Assembly (NCBI RefSeq): GCF_008932115.1
Contig: NZ_CP044543.1
Location: forward strand, 6,516,501-6,580,500
DNA length: 64,000 nt
Direction of reading: 5' to 3'
Origin: Bradyrhizobium betae
Lineage (GTDB): Bacteria > Pseudomonadota > Alphaproteobacteria > Rhizobiales > Xanthobacteraceae
Under the pieces are notes generated by a model. It saw nothing but the letters and a program-made list of their open reading frames with translations. It was not told the origin of the DNA and did not search any database. A program made the translations under genes and the position numbers. This document shows positions 18,934 to 29,177 of this stretch, in pieces. Every line of letters starts with the position of its first letter. Position 1 is the first letter of the stretch.

Positions 18934-20001
18934 ATGGCGCAGCCGACCTTCTTCAAGAAACCGCCTGCCACAGCGCTGGCTGACATCGCCGCGCTGACCA
19001 AGGCGCAACTGGTCGATCCCGCAAGGGGCGGCCACGTCATCACGGGTCTGGCCTCGCTCGACGAAGCCGGCCCGATGCACCTGACGTTCTTCGACAACCT
19101 CAAATATGCCGACGATCTGAAGGCGACCAAGGCCGGAGCTTGCCTGGTGAGCCCGCGCTTCGAGGCCCAGGTGCCCGCGCATGTGGCCGTGCTGCGGGTG
19201 GCGCAGCCGTTCCGTGCCTTCGTCGGGATCGCCCGGCAATGGCACGGCGATGCCCTGCGCCCGCAGTCCTGGGTCGGCAATGCCGGTATTGCGCCGTCGG
19301 CCATCATCGACCCCTCGGCGCGGCTGGAAGACGACGTCATTGTCGATCCCCTGGCCGTGATCGGCCCGGATGTCGAGATCGGCAGCGGTACCGTGATCGG
19401 CGCCGGAGCCGTCATCGGTCCCGGGGTCAAGATCGGCCGGGACTGTAATGTCGGCGCCCGCACGGCCATCCAGTGTGCGCTGATTGGCAATGACGTGCTC
19501 ATCCATCCCGGCTGCTCGATCGGCCAGGACGGCTATGGCTTCATCTTCTTCGGCCCTGAGGGCCATCTGAAAGTGCCCCAGACCGGCCGGGTGCTGATCC
19601 AGAACAACGTGGAAGTCGGCGCCGGCACCACCATCGACCGCGGGTCACTGCGCGACACCGTGATCGGGGAGGGCACCAAAATCGACAATCAGGTCCAGAT
19701 CGGCCACAATGTGACCATCGGCCGGAACTGCCTGCTGGCGGCCCAGATCGGGCTCGCGGGCAGCCTGACGATCGGCGACAACGTGGCGCTGGGAGCAAAG
19801 GTTGGCATCAACAATCACCTCAAGATCGGCGACGGGGCCCAGGTCACCGCGATGAGCGGCGTCAAGGACGACATCCCGCCGAACGGTCGCTGGGGTGGCT
19901 TTTTTGCCAAGCCGACCAAGCAGTGGTTCAAGGAAATTATCGCGGTGGAGCGCCTGGTACGCGACAGCAAGGCCGATCCGAAGAACGAGGGACGGGAATG
20001 A
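18934..20001 (+). CDS. lpxD: UDP-3-O-(3-hydroxyacyl)glucosamine N-acyltransferase
   Basis: Adds the second hydroxyacyl chain in lipid A synthesis using acyl-ACP. The 355-aa protein has an N-terminal uridine-binding domain (about residues 1-110) and a left-handed beta-helix of hexapeptide repeats ([20 protein letters not shown]). The catalytic His lies in [14 protein letters not shown]. The C-terminal helices end [10 protein letters not shown]. Its TGA overlaps the fabZ ATG. Confidence 0.97.
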   Translation: MAQPTFFKKPPATALADIAALTKAQLVDPARGGHVITGLASLDEAGPMHLTFFDNLKYADDLKATKAGACLVSPRFEAQVPAHVAVLRVAQPFRAFVGIARQWHGDALRPQSWVGNAGIAPSAIIDPSARLEDDVIVDPLAVIGPDVEIGSGTVIGAGAVIGPGVKIGRDCNVGARTAIQCALIGNDVLIHPGCSIGQDGYGFIFFGPEGHLKVPQTGRVLIQNNVEVGAGTTIDRGSLRDTVIGEGTKIDNQVQIGHNVTIGRNCLLAAQIGLAGSLTIGDNVALGAKVGINNHLKIGDGAQVTAMSGVKDDIPPNGRWGGFFAKPTKQWFKEIIAVERLVRDSKADPKNEGRE

Positions 20002-20459
20002 CGGCGGAATCACCCATCAAGTTCGAGCTGGTGGATATCAATGCGATCCTCCGGACGTTGCCGCACCGTTTTCCGATGTTGCTGATCGATCGGGTGATCA
20101 ACATCCGCGCCGACTACAGCGGCATCGGCATCAAGAACGTCACCTTCAACGAGCCTGCCTTCCAGGGGCATTTCCCGGAGCGCCCGGTCTATCCCGGCGT
20201 GATGATGATCGAAGCGATGGCGCAGACCGCCGGCGTGATCGGTATCACCTCGGTCGAGGGCACCGAGAAACCGCGCGCGGTTTATTTCCTCACCATCGAC
20301 AAGTGCAAGTTCCGCAAGCCGGTGCTGCCCGGCGACACCATCGAATATCACATGCGTTCGATCGGCCGCCGCAAGGCGATGTGGTGGTTTCACGGCGACG
20401 CCAAGGTCAACGGCCAGGTCGTTGCGGAAGCCGACGTCGGCGCCATGCTCACGGACTAA
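19998..20459 (+). CDS. fabZ: 3-hydroxyacyl-ACP dehydratase FabZ
   Basis: Dehydrates 3-hydroxyacyl-ACP in fatty acid elongation, competing with LpxA/LpxD for the same substrate. The 153-aa hot-dog fold has the catalytic His in [13 protein letters not shown] and Glu in [16 protein letters not shown]. The ATG at 19998 overlaps the lpxD stop (ATGA) and has a GGGA site, so longer upstream in-frame starts are rejected. Next downstream is a reverse-strand gene before lpxA. Confidence 0.96.
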   Translation: MTAESPIKFELVDINAILRTLPHRFPMLLIDRVINIRADYSGIGIKNVTFNEPAFQGHFPERPVYPGVMMIEAMAQTAGVIGITSVEGTEKPRAVYFLTIDKCKFRKPVLPGDTIEYHMRSIGRRKAMWWFHGDAKVNGQVVAEADVGAMLTD

Positions 20460-20468
20460 GGCGGCTTC

Positions 20469-20792
20469 TTACGTCCGGCAGTCGTAACGGCCGGACACTG
20501 CCTCGCGCTTGAGATTCTGGTTGAAGAACCGGCCCATGGACGGTGCGCCCAGCAGGCGCTCGACCATGTCCGCCGTCACGCCGCAATATCGATCATAAGT
20601 GCCGCCAACCGCGACGATGAGGTCCTGCTGCGCAGGGTCGTAGCAGACCCGCTGCAGCATCGTGCTGCGGGTGATGTCGCGGCACTCGAATGTGCCAAGA
20701 TCGACAAGACGGCGTTCGCCGGTCTCGACCGTCTCGGACACGATCGGTGCGGTCGCGAGCTGTGCGAGCAGGATTGCCAGGGCCCTGACCAC
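20469..20792 (-). CDS. KTSC-domain protein, probably exported
   Basis: The second half (FECRDITRSTMLQRVCYDP to LLGAPSMGRFFNQNLK) has the pattern of KTSC domains, small folds first noted at the C-terminus of some lysyl-tRNA synthetases; its function is unknown. I prefer the GTG at 20792 (107 aa), which has GGAGG 11 bases upstream and yields a hydrophobic signal-like start (MVRALAILLAQLATAP). Starts at 20810 or 20921 are possible. It runs against the flow of the lipid A cluster, between fabZ and lpxA, and ends 9 bases from the fabZ stop. Confidence 0.7.
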   Translation of the reverse strand: MVRALAILLAQLATAPIVSETVETGERRLVDLGTFECRDITRSTMLQRVCYDPAQQDLIVAVGGTYDRYCGVTADMVERLLGAPSMGRFFNQNLKREAVSGRYDCRT

Positions 20793-20968
20793 GATGACTT
20801 CAACCTCCACATGAAGGCGCTGAAGGGATGCGAGGGCCGGCTCATCCGGCGCCTGAAACACGCCGAGATGATACGTCACTGGACAGATCGGGCATAGTCG
20901 CGCTAACCACCGGAAAACCAAGCGACTTCAACACCTAACCAGACCTTCTTGATGAGTCAGATTGCTTG

Positions 20969-21760
20969 ATGAATAAGATTGATCCCACCGCACGGGTCGC
21001 CGACGGCGCCGTGATCGGCGAGGGCACCGAGATCGGGCCCTATTGCATCATCGGCCCGCATGTCGTGATCGGCCAGAACTGCAAGCTGATCGGACAGGTC
21101 ACGGTCATCGGCCACACGTCGGTCGGCGACAATTGCGTGATCTCGCCATTCGCGGTGCTGGGCGGGGCGCCCCAGGATCTCAGCTACAAGGGCGAGCCGA
21201 CCACGCTCGAAATCGGTTCCGGCTGCACCATTCGCGAAGGCGCGACGATGAACGTCGGCACGATCAAGGGCGGCGGGCGGACGCGCGTCGGCAATGACGG
21301 CTACTTCATGAACAACAGTCACGTCGGTCATGATTGTATGGTCGGCAACAACGTGATCTTCGCGACCTCGGCGACGCTCGGTGGCCACTGCGAGATCGGC
21401 GATGCCGTCTATATCGGCGGCCTGTCCGCAGTGCATCAGTTCACGCGCATCGGGCCGTATGTGATGGTCGGCGGAGTCTGCGGCGTGCGCGACGACGTCA
21501 TCCCGTATGGGCTGGTCAACGGCCAGTATGCGGTGCTGGAGAGCCTCAACCTGATCGGCATGAAGCGGCGCAAGTTCACCAAGCAGCGTCTTGCGACCGT
21601 GCGCGCGTTCTACCAGAAGCTCTTCCACGGCGCCGGCACGTTCGCCGAGCGGCTGGAGGCGGTGCGGCCGCTCGCCGGCGAGGATCCGGCGATCGCCGAG
21701 ATCCTCGGCTTCATCGGCAAGGGCAAACGCCCGCTTTGTCTTCCCGCCATTTCGAAGTGA
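20969..21760 (+). CDS. lpxA: Acyl-ACP--UDP-N-acetylglucosamine O-acyltransferase
   Basis: First step of lipid A synthesis. The 263-aa protein begins with hexapeptide repeats (IDPTARVADGAVIGEGTEIG). The catalytic His is in NNSHVGHDCMVGNNV, and the C-terminal helical domain reads KRRKFTKQRLATVRAFYQKLF. The ATG at 20969 is preferred over the TTG one codon earlier. It is separated from fabZ by the reverse-strand KTSC gene, so it likely needs its own promoter in the 175 bases upstream. Confidence 0.97.
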   Translation: MNKIDPTARVADGAVIGEGTEIGPYCIIGPHVVIGQNCKLIGQVTVIGHTSVGDNCVISPFAVLGGAPQDLSYKGEPTTLEIGSGCTIREGATMNVGTIKGGGRTRVGNDGYFMNNSHVGHDCMVGNNVIFATSATLGGHCEIGDAVYIGGLSAVHQFTRIGPYVMVGGVCGVRDDVIPYGLVNGQYAVLESLNLIGMKRRKFTKQRLATVRAFYQKLFHGAGTFAERLEAVRPLAGEDPAIAEILGFIGKGKRPLCLPAISK

Positions 21761-21767
21761 TCCTGAG

Positions 21768-22637
21768 ATGGCCGCGGACATGACATCGGCGGCGGCAGAG
21801 ATTTCATCACCGGTCGGCGTGATCGCCGGCGGCGGCGCGATGCCGTTCGCCGTTGCCGATTCGCTTGCCGCGCACGGCATCACGCCGGTGCTGTTCCCGC
21901 TGCGCGGCGCCTGCGATCCGGCGCGGGTGGAGGAATTCCGCCATCGCTGGATCTCGGTCGGGCAGCTCGGCCGCGCCATGCGGCTGTTCCGCGAGGAGGG
22001 CTGCCGCGACCTCGTCTTCATCGGCACCCTGGTGCGGCCTTCGCTGACCGAAATCCGCTTCGACGTCACGACGCTGCGCCTGCTCGGCAACGTCATCCGT
22101 GCCTTCCGCGGTGGCGACGATCATCTGCTGTCCGGTGTCGGCCGTATCCTCGAGCAGGGCGGCTTTCGCATGGTCGGCATCAAGGATGTCGCGCCCGATC
22201 TGCTGATGCCCGAGGGCTGCATCAGCCGGGCCTGGCCCAGCGACAACAGCAAGGCCGACATCGAGCGCGGTCGCGCCGTGCTGACCGCGCTCGGCCCGTT
22301 CGACATCGGCCAGGGCGTGGTCGTGATCGACGGCCATGTGGTGGCGGTCGAGGACATCGAGGGCACCGACGCGCTGCTCGCGCGTGTCGCGCGCTTGCGC
22401 GAGGAGGGCCGCATCCGCGCCGCCACCGGTCGCGGCGTTCTGGTGAAGATGCCGAAGAGCGGCCAGGATCTGCGCTTTGACCTGCCGACGATCGGTCCGC
22501 GCACGCTCGAAGGTGTCGCCAAGGCGGGCCTTGCCGGAATCGCAGTTATCGCCGGCAATACCATCGCCGCCGAACCGCAGGCGATGATCGCGTTCGCCGA
22601 CGCCAAATATCTCTTCGTCATCGGTCTGCCGGCGTGA
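21768..22637 (+). CDS. lpxI: UDP-2,3-diacylglucosamine pyrophosphatase LpxI (DUF1009)
   Basis: Hydrolyses UDP-2,3-diacylglucosamine to lipid X, the job done by LpxH in gamma- and beta-proteobacteria. The 289-aa protein shows the LpxI start PVGVIAGGGAMPFAVADSL and the conserved block GQGVVVIDGHVVAVEDIEGTD. Its position between lpxA and lpxB fits its pathway step. Start 21768 is seven bases after the lpxA stop; the ATG at 21780 is an alternative. Its stop overlaps lpxB. Confidence 0.95.
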   Translation: MAADMTSAAAEISSPVGVIAGGGAMPFAVADSLAAHGITPVLFPLRGACDPARVEEFRHRWISVGQLGRAMRLFREEGCRDLVFIGTLVRPSLTEIRFDVTTLRLLGNVIRAFRGGDDHLLSGVGRILEQGGFRMVGIKDVAPDLLMPEGCISRAWPSDNSKADIERGRAVLTALGPFDIGQGVVVIDGHVVAVEDIEGTDALLARVARLREEGRIRAATGRGVLVKMPKSGQDLRFDLPTIGPRTLEGVAKAGLAGIAVIAGNTIAAEPQAMIAFADAKYLFVIGLPA

Positions 22638-23812
22638 TGCAGATTCGCGATCCCAAGCGGAAGATCTTCCTGATCGCGACGGAGGAATCCGGCGACCGGC
22701 TCGGCTCGGCACTGATGAAGGTGCTCCGCCAGCGCCTCGGCGACGGCGTGCAGTTCGTCGGTGTCGGCGGCCGCACCATGGCGCGCGAGGGCCTCGAGAC
22801 GCTGTTTCCGATCGAGGAGCTGTCGATCGTCGGTTTCGCCGCGGTGATCCAGCAGCTGCAAAAAATCCTGCGGCTGATCCGTAAGACCGCGGACGCCGTG
22901 CTGGAGGCCGCGCCGGACGCGCTCGTCATCATCGACAGCCCCGATTTCACCCATCGCGTCGCCCGCCGCGTGCGCGCGACGAATCCCGCGATCCCGGTGG
23001 TCGATTACGTCTCACCGTCGGTCTGGGCCTGGCGGCCGGGCCGGGCGCGCGCCATGCTCGGCTATGTCGACCATGTGCTCGGCCTGCTGCCGTTCGAGCC
23101 GGAGGAATACCGCAAGCTCGGCGGGCCGCCGTGCAGCTATGTCGGCCATCCCCTCACCGAGCAGCTGTCGTCGCTGCGGCCGAATGCCGAGGAGCAGAAG
23201 CGGCGCGATGCCGAGCCGCCGGTCCTGCTGGTGCTGCCCGGCAGTCGCCGCAGCGAGATCAGGCATCACCTCGAAGTGTTCGGCGCAACGCTTGGACGAC
23301 TCCAGGCCGAAAGCCGCGCCTTCGAATTGATGCTGCCGACCATGCCGCACCTCGAAGCCACCATCCGCGATGGCGTGGCGAACTGGCCGGTCAAGCCGCG
23401 GATCGTGGTCGGCGAGAGCGAGAAGCGCGCCGCCTTCCGCATCGCGCATGCCGCGCTGGCGAAATCCGGCACGGTGACGCTGGAGCTCGCTTTGGCTGGC
23501 ATTCCGATGGTGACGGCTTATCGCGTCGGTGCGATCGAAGCCTTCATCCTGCGCCGTGCGGTCAAGGTCTCCTCCGTCATCCTCGCCAATCTCGTGATCG
23601 GCAAGGAGGTCATTCCGGAGTTCCTGCAGGAGGACTGCACGCCGGAGAAGCTCGCACCGGCGCTGTCCGAGGTGCTGACGGATTCCCCGCTGCGCCGGCA
23701 GCAGGTCGAGGCGTTTGCGCAGCTCGACACGATCATGTCCACCGGCAACAAGTCGCCGAGCGTGCTCGCCGCCGACATCGTGCTCTCGACGATGCGGAAG
23801 GGGCGGCGGTAA
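22637..23812 (+). CDS. lpxB: Lipid-A-disaccharide synthase
   Basis: GT19 glycosyltransferase condensing lipid X with UDP-diacylglucosamine at the inner membrane. The 391-aa protein has IFLIATEESGDRLGSALMKVL at the N-terminus, VSPSVWAWRPGRARAM, and the nucleotide-binding PGSRRSEIRHHL. The ATG at 22637 shares one base with the lpxI stop, and a GTG at 22634 is adjacent. It is the last gene of the plus-strand lipid A run; the following intergenic region carries palindromic repeats and the gltA terminator. Confidence 0.96.
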   Translation: MQIRDPKRKIFLIATEESGDRLGSALMKVLRQRLGDGVQFVGVGGRTMAREGLETLFPIEELSIVGFAAVIQQLQKILRLIRKTADAVLEAAPDALVIIDSPDFTHRVARRVRATNPAIPVVDYVSPSVWAWRPGRARAMLGYVDHVLGLLPFEPEEYRKLGGPPCSYVGHPLTEQLSSLRPNAEEQKRRDAEPPVLLVLPGSRRSEIRHHLEVFGATLGRLQAESRAFELMLPTMPHLEATIRDGVANWPVKPRIVVGESEKRAAFRIAHAALAKSGTVTLELALAGIPMVTAYRVGAIEAFILRRAVKVSSVILANLVIGKEVIPEFLQEDCTPEKLAPALSEVLTDSPLRRQQVEAFAQLDTIMSTGNKSPSVLAADIVLSTMRKGRR

Positions 23813-23860
23813 GGGCAGCCGACTTGTTGGCGTGCGTAGCCGCAAGAACGGGAGGTTTGT

Positions 23861-23974
23861 TGGGTGGATTAGCGAAGCGTAATCCACCATGCGTCCGCAT
23901 TTGCCGAACGAAGTTGGTGGGTTACGCCTAGCGGTTTGCGCTTCGCGCAATCCGCGGGGCTAACCCACCCTACG
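23861..23974. repeat. Pair of palindromic repeats of the GGTGGATTA / GGTGGGTTA type
   Basis: A first hairpin pairs GTGGATTA (23864-23871) with TAATCCAC (23880-23887) around GCGAAGC. A second pairs GGTGGGTTA (23916-23924) with TAACCCACC (23961-23969). The related motif TAGGGTGGG recurs at 40259-40353. Such elements are frequent between Bradyrhizobium genes; family membership is from memory and not searched. Confidence 0.6.
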
Positions 23975-23983
23975 CCGGCACAA

Positions 23984-24016
23984 ACAAAAACGGCGCCATC
24001 TTGCGATGGCGCCGTT
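23984..24016 (-). terminator. Rho-independent terminator of gltA
   Basis: A perfect 12-bp stem (23989-24000 with 24005-24016, core AACGGCGCCATC) has a 4-base loop. On the minus strand the transcript continues TTTTTGTTTG. It lies 24 bases after the gltA stop and could also stop lpxB read-through from the other side. Confidence 0.9.
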
Positions 24017-24040
24017 TCGAAAGCCGTGTCGGCTAAAGAC

Positions 24041-25345
24041 TTACTTGCGGTCCTTGATCGCGACGTAGTCGCGCTTGGTGACGCCGGTGTAGAGCTGGCG
24101 CGGACGGCCGATCTTCTGCTGCGGATCCTCGATCATCTCACTCCACTGGCTGATCCAGCCGACGGTGCGGGCGACCGCGAACAGCACGGTGAACATCGAG
24201 ACCGGGAAGCCCATCGCCTTCAGCGTGATGCCCGAATAGAAGTCGACGTTCGGGTACAGCTTGCGGTCGATGAAGTACTGGTCGCTGAGCGCGATGCGCT
24301 CCAGCTCGAGCGCCACCTTCAGCATCGGATCGTCGCCATGGCCGGTCTCCTTGAGCACGGCGTGACACATCTTCTGCATGATCTTGGCGCGCGGATCGTA
24401 GTTCTTGTAGACGCGGTGACCGAAGCCCATCAGGCGGACTTCAGAATTCTTGTCCTTCACCTTGGCGATGAACTCGGGGATCTTGTCCACGGTGCCGATC
24501 TCGGCGAGCATCGCCAGAGCTGCTTCGTTGGCGCCGCCATGCGCCGGCCCCCAGAGGCAGGCGATGCCGGCGGCGATGCATGCGAACGGGTTGGCGCCGG
24601 AGGAGCCGGCAATGCGCACCGTAGAGGTCGAGGCGTTCTGCTCGTGATCGGCATGCAGGATGAAGATCTTGTCCAGCGCTTCAGCGAGCACCGGATTCAT
24701 CTTGTAGTCCTCGCACGGCACGGCGAAGCACATGTGCAGGAAGTTCTCGGCGAACTTGAGCGAGTTCTTCGGGTACACGAAGGGCTGGCCGACGGTGTAC
24801 TTGTAGGCCATCGCCGCCAGCGTCGGGATCTTCGCGATCATGCGCATGGAAGCGATCATGCGCTGCTTCGGATCGTTGATGTCGGTGCTGTCGTGATAGA
24901 ACGCGGCGAGCGCGCCGACCGCGGCCACCATGATCGCCATCGGATGGGCGTCGCGGCGGAAGCCCTGGAAGAAGCGGGCCATCTGCTCGTGCACCATCGT
25001 GTGATGGATCACGCGGTCGTCGAAATCCTTCTTCTGCGCGGCGCTCGGCAGCTCGCCGAACAGCAGGAGATAGCAGGTCTCGAGGAAGTCGCCGTTCTCG
25101 GCGAGCTGCTCGATCGGATAGCCGCGGTATTCCAGCACGCCCGCGTCACCATCGATATAGGTGATCTTGGACTGGCAGCTCGCGGTCGAGGTGAAGCCGG
25201 GGTCGTAGGTGAACAGGCCGGACTGGCCATAGAGCTTGCCGATGTCGATGACGTCAGGCCCGACGCTGCCGCTGTGGATCGGGAGATCGTAGTTCTTGTT
25301 TCCGACCGTCAGCGTGGCGGTCTTATTGCTTGATTTTGCGTCCAT
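24041..25345 (-). CDS. gltA: Citrate synthase
   Basis: Condenses oxaloacetate and acetyl-CoA, entry to the TCA cycle. At 434 aa it is the hexameric type II form. Visible motifs are [31 protein letters not shown] (catalytic His), [10 protein letters not shown] (catalytic His) and [15 protein letters not shown], with the C-terminal GRPRQLYTG. The ATG at 25345 matches the usual start [16 protein letters not shown] possible minus-strand promoter with a TATACC -10 lies in the 145 bases upstream, but it is weak. Confidence 0.97.
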   Translation of the reverse strand: MDAKSSNKTATLTVGNKNYDLPIHSGSVGPDVIDIGKLYGQSGLFTYDPGFTSTASCQSKITYIDGDAGVLEYRGYPIEQLAENGDFLETCYLLLFGELPSAAQKKDFDDRVIHHTMVHEQMARFFQGFRRDAHPMAIMVAAVGALAAFYHDSTDINDPKQRMIASMRMIAKIPTLAAMAYKYTVGQPFVYPKNSLKFAENFLHMCFAVPCEDYKMNPVLAEALDKIFILHADHEQNASTSTVRIAGSSGANPFACIAAGIACLWGPAHGGANEAALAMLAEIGTVDKIPEFIAKVKDKNSEVRLMGFGHRVYKNYDPRAKIMQKMCHAVLKETGHGDDPMLKVALELERIALSDQYFIDRKLYPNVDFYSGITLKAMGFPVSMFTVLFAVARTVGWISQWSEMIEDPQQKIGRPRQLYTGVTKRDYVAIKDRK

Positions 25346-25490
25346 CAGAGGTCCCCGATGTGTGGTGAAACGGGCCGGACCCGGAAGGCCCCAAAGACAT
25401 GGTGAGGCAGGCCGGATATTCCAGAAGGTATGGGGGAGATGGGTATATTATTGCTGTGTGCGCTGCAAGATCATGGCAGGCATGGCCTAC

Positions 25491-26918
25491 TTACGTCGTA
25501 GACTGATCGTTAAGCCGGCCAAGGCTCTCCTGGCGTCCCAGCACGTCCAAAACCTCGAATATACCAGGCGACGTCGTCCGCCCCGTCAGCGCGGCCCGCA
25601 ACGGCTGCGCGACCGCACCGAGCTTGAGACTATTTTCCTCGGCGAAAGCACGTAGCGCGGCTTCGGTGGCGGCGCCGCTCCACGTCTCGACTTTCTCCAG
25701 CGCGGAATGAAGCTGGCCGATCAGCTTGCGGTTTTCCGACGTCAGCAGCGCCGCAGCCTTGGGATCGAGCTCCAGAGGGCGGTCGGCGAAGATGAAATAG
25801 GCGCTGTCGATCAGCTCGATCAGCGTCTTGGCGCGCTCCTTCAGGGCCGGCATCGCCTTGAGAAGCTGAGCCCGCGTGCCGTCGTTTAACTTGGCCTTAA
25901 TCTCGTCGCGGCTCGGCACCACATGGTCGAGCACGTCCTCGAACATCTTCACGAGTGATTGATCGTCGGCGTGGCGGATGTAGTGACCGTTGAGGTTTTC
26001 CAGCTTGGCGAAATCGAAGCGGGCGGCGGCGCGGCCGACGGAGGCAAGGTCGAACGCGGCGATCATCTCCTCGGTCGAGAAGATCTCCTGGTCGCCATGG
26101 CTCCATCCGAGACGGACGAGGTAGTTGCGGAGCGCAGCCGGGAGGTACCCCATGGCGCGGTAGGCATCGACGCCGAGCGCGCCGTGCCGCTTGGAGAGCT
26201 TCGAGCCGTCCGGGCCGTGGATCAGGGGGATGTGGGACATGCTCGGCAGCGCCCAGCCCATCGCGTCGTAGATCTGCTTCTGGCGGGCGGCGTTGATCAG
26301 ATGGTCGTCGCCGCGAATGACATGGGTGACGCCCATGTCGTGGTCGTCCACCACCACCGCGAGCATGTAGGTCGGGTTGCCATCGCCGCGCAGCAGGACG
26401 AGGTCGTCGAGGTTCTCGTTCTGCCAGACCACGCGGCCCTGGACCTGGTCCTCGATCACGGTCTCGCCGGTCTGCGGTGCGCGCAGGCGGATGGTCGGCT
26501 TGACGTCGGACGGCGCGGTGGCCGGATCGCGGTCGCGCCACAGGCCGTCATAGAGGCGGGTGCGGCCTTCCGCGCGCGCCTTCTCGCGCATCGCGGTGAG
26601 TTCCTCGGCGGTGGCATAGCAACGGTAGGCCTTGCCGTCGGCCAGCAGCTGCTCGGCGACCTCGCGGTGACGGGCGGCGCGGCTGAACTGGTAGATGACG
26701 TCGCCATCCCAGCCGAGCTCCAGCCATTTCAGCCCGTCGAGGATGGCGCCGATCGCGGCCTCCGTGGAGCGCTCCCGGTCGGTGTCCTCGATCCGAAGCA
26801 GCATCTTGCCGCCGTGCTTCTTCGCATAGAGCCAGTTGAACAGCGCCGTACGGGCGCCCCCGATGTGGAGGAAGCCGGTCGGGGAGGGAGCAAAGCGGGT
26901 GACGACGGGAGAGGTCAT
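25491..26918 (-). CDS. gltX: Glutamyl-tRNA synthetase
   Basis: Class I synthetase charging tRNA-Glu, 475 aa. The HIGH motif is [15 protein letters not shown] (about residues 16-30), and the KMSKS motif is [17 protein letters not shown] is also typical. Because the window encodes GlnRS too, this enzyme need not misacylate tRNA-Gln, though that depends on other loci. It is divergent from glnS, with which it shares a 154-base region. Confidence 0.96.
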   Translation of the reverse strand: MTSPVVTRFAPSPTGFLHIGGARTALFNWLYAKKHGGKMLLRIEDTDRERSTEAAIGAILDGLKWLELGWDGDVIYQFSRAARHREVAEQLLADGKAYRCYATAEELTAMREKARAEGRTRLYDGLWRDRDPATAPSDVKPTIRLRAPQTGETVIEDQVQGRVVWQNENLDDLVLLRGDGNPTYMLAVVVDDHDMGVTHVIRGDDHLINAARQKQIYDAMGWALPSMSHIPLIHGPDGSKLSKRHGALGVDAYRAMGYLPAALRNYLVRLGWSHGDQEIFSTEEMIAAFDLASVGRAAARFDFAKLENLNGHYIRHADDQSLVKMFEDVLDHVVPSRDEIKAKLNDGTRAQLLKAMPALKERAKTLIELIDSAYFIFADRPLELDPKAAALLTSENRKLIGQLHSALEKVETWSGAATEAALRAFAEENSLKLGAVAQPLRAALTGRTTSPGIFEVLDVLGRQESLGRLNDQSTT

Positions 26919-26950
26919 TCTTGGCAGGGCCTATGCATTGGAGGCGGTGG

Positions 26951-26978
26951 TATATAACAGGACCGGAGCATAACTAAA
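26951..26978 (-). promoter_or_regulatory. Candidate gltX promoter
   Basis: On the minus strand a TATATA -10 (forward 26951-26956) is preceded at about 16 bases by a weak TTTAGT -35. It lies about 33 bases before the gltX start. The -10 is good and the -35 poor. Confidence 0.35.
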
Positions 26979-27072
26979 GCCCGGCAGCGGACCGCCAAAG
27001 CCTTGCTTAAGCCCTTGGCTCAGCCACGCGGATTTGGCAGAAGGACCGCTGATTTCCCTACAGGATTCCAGG

Positions 27073-28752
27073 ATGAGCACAGAACCGGTGGCGACTGAGG
27101 TTGGGCGCGATTTCATTCGCGACATCATCCAGGCAGACCTCGATCAGGCCAAATACAAGGAGATCGTGACCCGGTTCCCGCCGGAGCCGAACGGCTACCT
27201 GCATATTGGTCACGCCAAGTCGATCGCGCTCAATTTCGGCATCGCCCAGGAGTTTCCGGGCCGCTGCCATCTGCGCTTCGACGATACCAACCCGGTCAAG
27301 GAAGAGCAGGAATATATCGATTCCATCCAGGCCGACGTGCGCTGGCTCGGCTTCGACTGGGGCAAGAACCTGTTCTTCGCCTCGGACTATTTCGATCGTC
27401 TGTACGAATGGGCCGAGAAGCTGATCCGCGACGGGCTCGCATATGTCGACGACCAGACCCAGGAGGAGATCCGCACTTCGCGCGGCACGCTGACCGAGCC
27501 CGGCAAGAACTCGCCGTTCCGCGACCGCTCCGTGGACGAGAATCTCGACCTGTTCCGCCGCATGAAGGCCGGCGAATTTCCCAACGGCGCGCGCGTGCTG
27601 CGGGCGAAGATCGACATGGGTGCGGGCAACATCAATCTGCGAGACCCCGTGCTGTACCGCATCCTGCATGCGCACCATCCGCGCACCGGGACCAAGTGGA
27701 GCATCTATCCGAGCTACGATTACGCGCACGGCCAGTCGGACGCCATTGAAGGCATCACGCACTCGATCTGCACGCTGGAGTTCGAGGACCATCGGCCGCT
27801 CTACGACTGGTTCATCGAAAAACTGCCGGTGCCGTCGAAGCCACATCAGTACGAATTCGCGCGGCTGAACCTGACCTACACGCTGCTGTCCAAGCGCGTG
27901 CTGACCCAGCTCGTGCGCGACGGCCATGTCGCCGGCTGGGATGATCCGCGGATGCCGACCATGGCGGGCATGCGCCGCCGCGGCGTGCCGCCGGCCGCCT
28001 TGCGCGAATTCGTCAAGCGCATCGGCGTCGCCAAGGCAAACAGCGTGGTCGATGTCGGCATGCTCGAGTTCTGCATCCGCGAGGAACTGAACCGCACCTC
28101 GCAGCGGCGCATGGGCGTGCTGCGGCCGCTCAAGGTGGTGATCGAGAACTATCCGGAAGGGCAGACCGAGGAGCTCGAGGCGATCAACCATCCCGACGAT
28201 TCCAGTGCGGGCACGCGCAAGATCACCTTCGGCCGAGAACTCTATATCGAGCAGGACGACTTCATGGAGAACCCGCCCAAGAAGTTCTTCCGCCTGTCGC
28301 CGGGGAACGAGGTACGGCTGCGCTACGCCTACTTCGTCAAGTGCACCGGCGTGATCAAGAACGATGCGGGCGAGGTGGTGGAGCTGCGCTGCACCTATGA
28401 TCCCGCGACCAGGGGCGGCAACGCGCCCGACGGCCGCAAGGTCAAGGCGACCATGCACTGGCTGCCGGCGGCAACGTCCAGGCCGGCGGAGATCCGCATC
28501 TACAACCAGCTGTTCGCCAATCCGAGCCCGGACGCCTCGAATTTCGCAGCCGACCTCAATCCGCAGTCGCTGGAGATTTTGGCGGACGCCCGGATCGAGG
28601 CATCGGTTGCGGAAAGCAATTCGATGGAGCCGATGCAGTTCGAGCGCCAGGGCTATTTCGTGCGCGACAAGGACTCGACGCCGGGCAAGCCGGTGTTCTC
28701 GCGCACCATCGGCCTGCGCGACACGTTCGCGAAGGAAGTCGCCAAGGGCTGA
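27073..28752 (+). CDS. glnS: Glutaminyl-tRNA synthetase
   Basis: Class I synthetase charging tRNA-Gln directly, 559 aa. Motifs are [21 protein letters not shown] (HIGH), [19 protein letters not shown], and LLSKRVL (KMSKS-like). The C-terminal anticodon-binding beta-barrels contain [12 protein letters not shown]. The ATG at 27073 starts [14 protein letters not shown]; the longer in-frame ORF from 27034 has no better site. Many alphaproteobacteria lack GlnRS and use GatCAB transamidation, so its presence is lineage-specific and suggests ancient transfer. Confidence 0.96.
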   Translation: MSTEPVATEVGRDFIRDIIQADLDQAKYKEIVTRFPPEPNGYLHIGHAKSIALNFGIAQEFPGRCHLRFDDTNPVKEEQEYIDSIQADVRWLGFDWGKNLFFASDYFDRLYEWAEKLIRDGLAYVDDQTQEEIRTSRGTLTEPGKNSPFRDRSVDENLDLFRRMKAGEFPNGARVLRAKIDMGAGNINLRDPVLYRILHAHHPRTGTKWSIYPSYDYAHGQSDAIEGITHSICTLEFEDHRPLYDWFIEKLPVPSKPHQYEFARLNLTYTLLSKRVLTQLVRDGHVAGWDDPRMPTMAGMRRRGVPPAALREFVKRIGVAKANSVVDVGMLEFCIREELNRTSQRRMGVLRPLKVVIENYPEGQTEELEAINHPDDSSAGTRKITFGRELYIEQDDFMENPPKKFFRLSPGNEVRLRYAYFVKCTGVIKNDAGEVVELRCTYDPATRGGNAPDGRKVKATMHWLPAATSRPAEIRIYNQLFANPSPDASNFAADLNPQSLEILADARIEASVAESNSMEPMQFERQGYFVRDKDSTPGKPVFSRTIGLRDTFAKEVAKG

Positions 28753-28771
28753 GAAGGGCTGAGGGACGACA

Positions 28772-29158
28772 ATGGGCAGTGAAGCCGACGCCATCGTTTC
28801 CGCCATCATCGCGAAATGGTGCGCCGGCTTCGCTACGCTCGACGCCGCCGCGCTGTCGTCGCTCTATGCCAAGAATGCCTTCTTCTTCGGCTCCAACCCA
28901 AAGCTCTACAGGGGCAAGGAAGGCGTCGCCGACTATTTCAACGGCCTGCCGCGCTGGCGCAAGCCGGGCGCTTTGTTTTCCGAGGTGCAGGCCGCGCAGG
29001 CCGGCCCTGATCTGATCAACATGGGCGCGACCATCTCGTTCGATCTTGCCGGCGAACGCCCCGATCTCGTCGTCAAGATGAGCTGGGTCATCATCCGCGA
29101 GGACGGCGACTGGAAGATCGTCAATCACCACGCCTCGGCGAAGGCGCCGCTGATCTAG
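28772..29158 (+). CDS. NTF2-like (SnoaL/DUF4440-type) protein
   Basis: A 128-aa single-domain protein with the cone-shaped NTF2-like pattern: an N-terminal helix (IVSAIIAKWCAGFATLDAAAL), then SLYAKNAFFFGSNPKLYRGKEGVADYF, and ending VKMSWVIIREDGDWKIVNHHASA, the usual strand with a W-x-I-V-x-H-H signature of SgcJ/EcaC relatives. It has no signal peptide. The reaction is unknown; members include steroid isomerases and ligand-binding accessory proteins. GAGGGA lies upstream of the ATG, 19 bases after glnS. Confidence 0.8.
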   Translation: MGSEADAIVSAIIAKWCAGFATLDAAALSSLYAKNAFFFGSNPKLYRGKEGVADYFNGLPRWRKPGALFSEVQAAQAGPDLINMGATISFDLAGERPDLVVKMSWVIIREDGDWKIVNHHASAKAPLI

Positions 29159-29177
29159 TCGCAACTCCATCGGCATC

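Noticed and set aside
23936..25333. Plus-strand open frame covering gltA
   Set aside because: It runs through the gltA terminator and lies antisense to a clear citrate synthase.
25346..25490. Possible gltA promoter with TTGCAG and TATACC on the minus strand
   Set aside because: The spacing is 15 bases with a weak -10; not strong enough to list as a feature.
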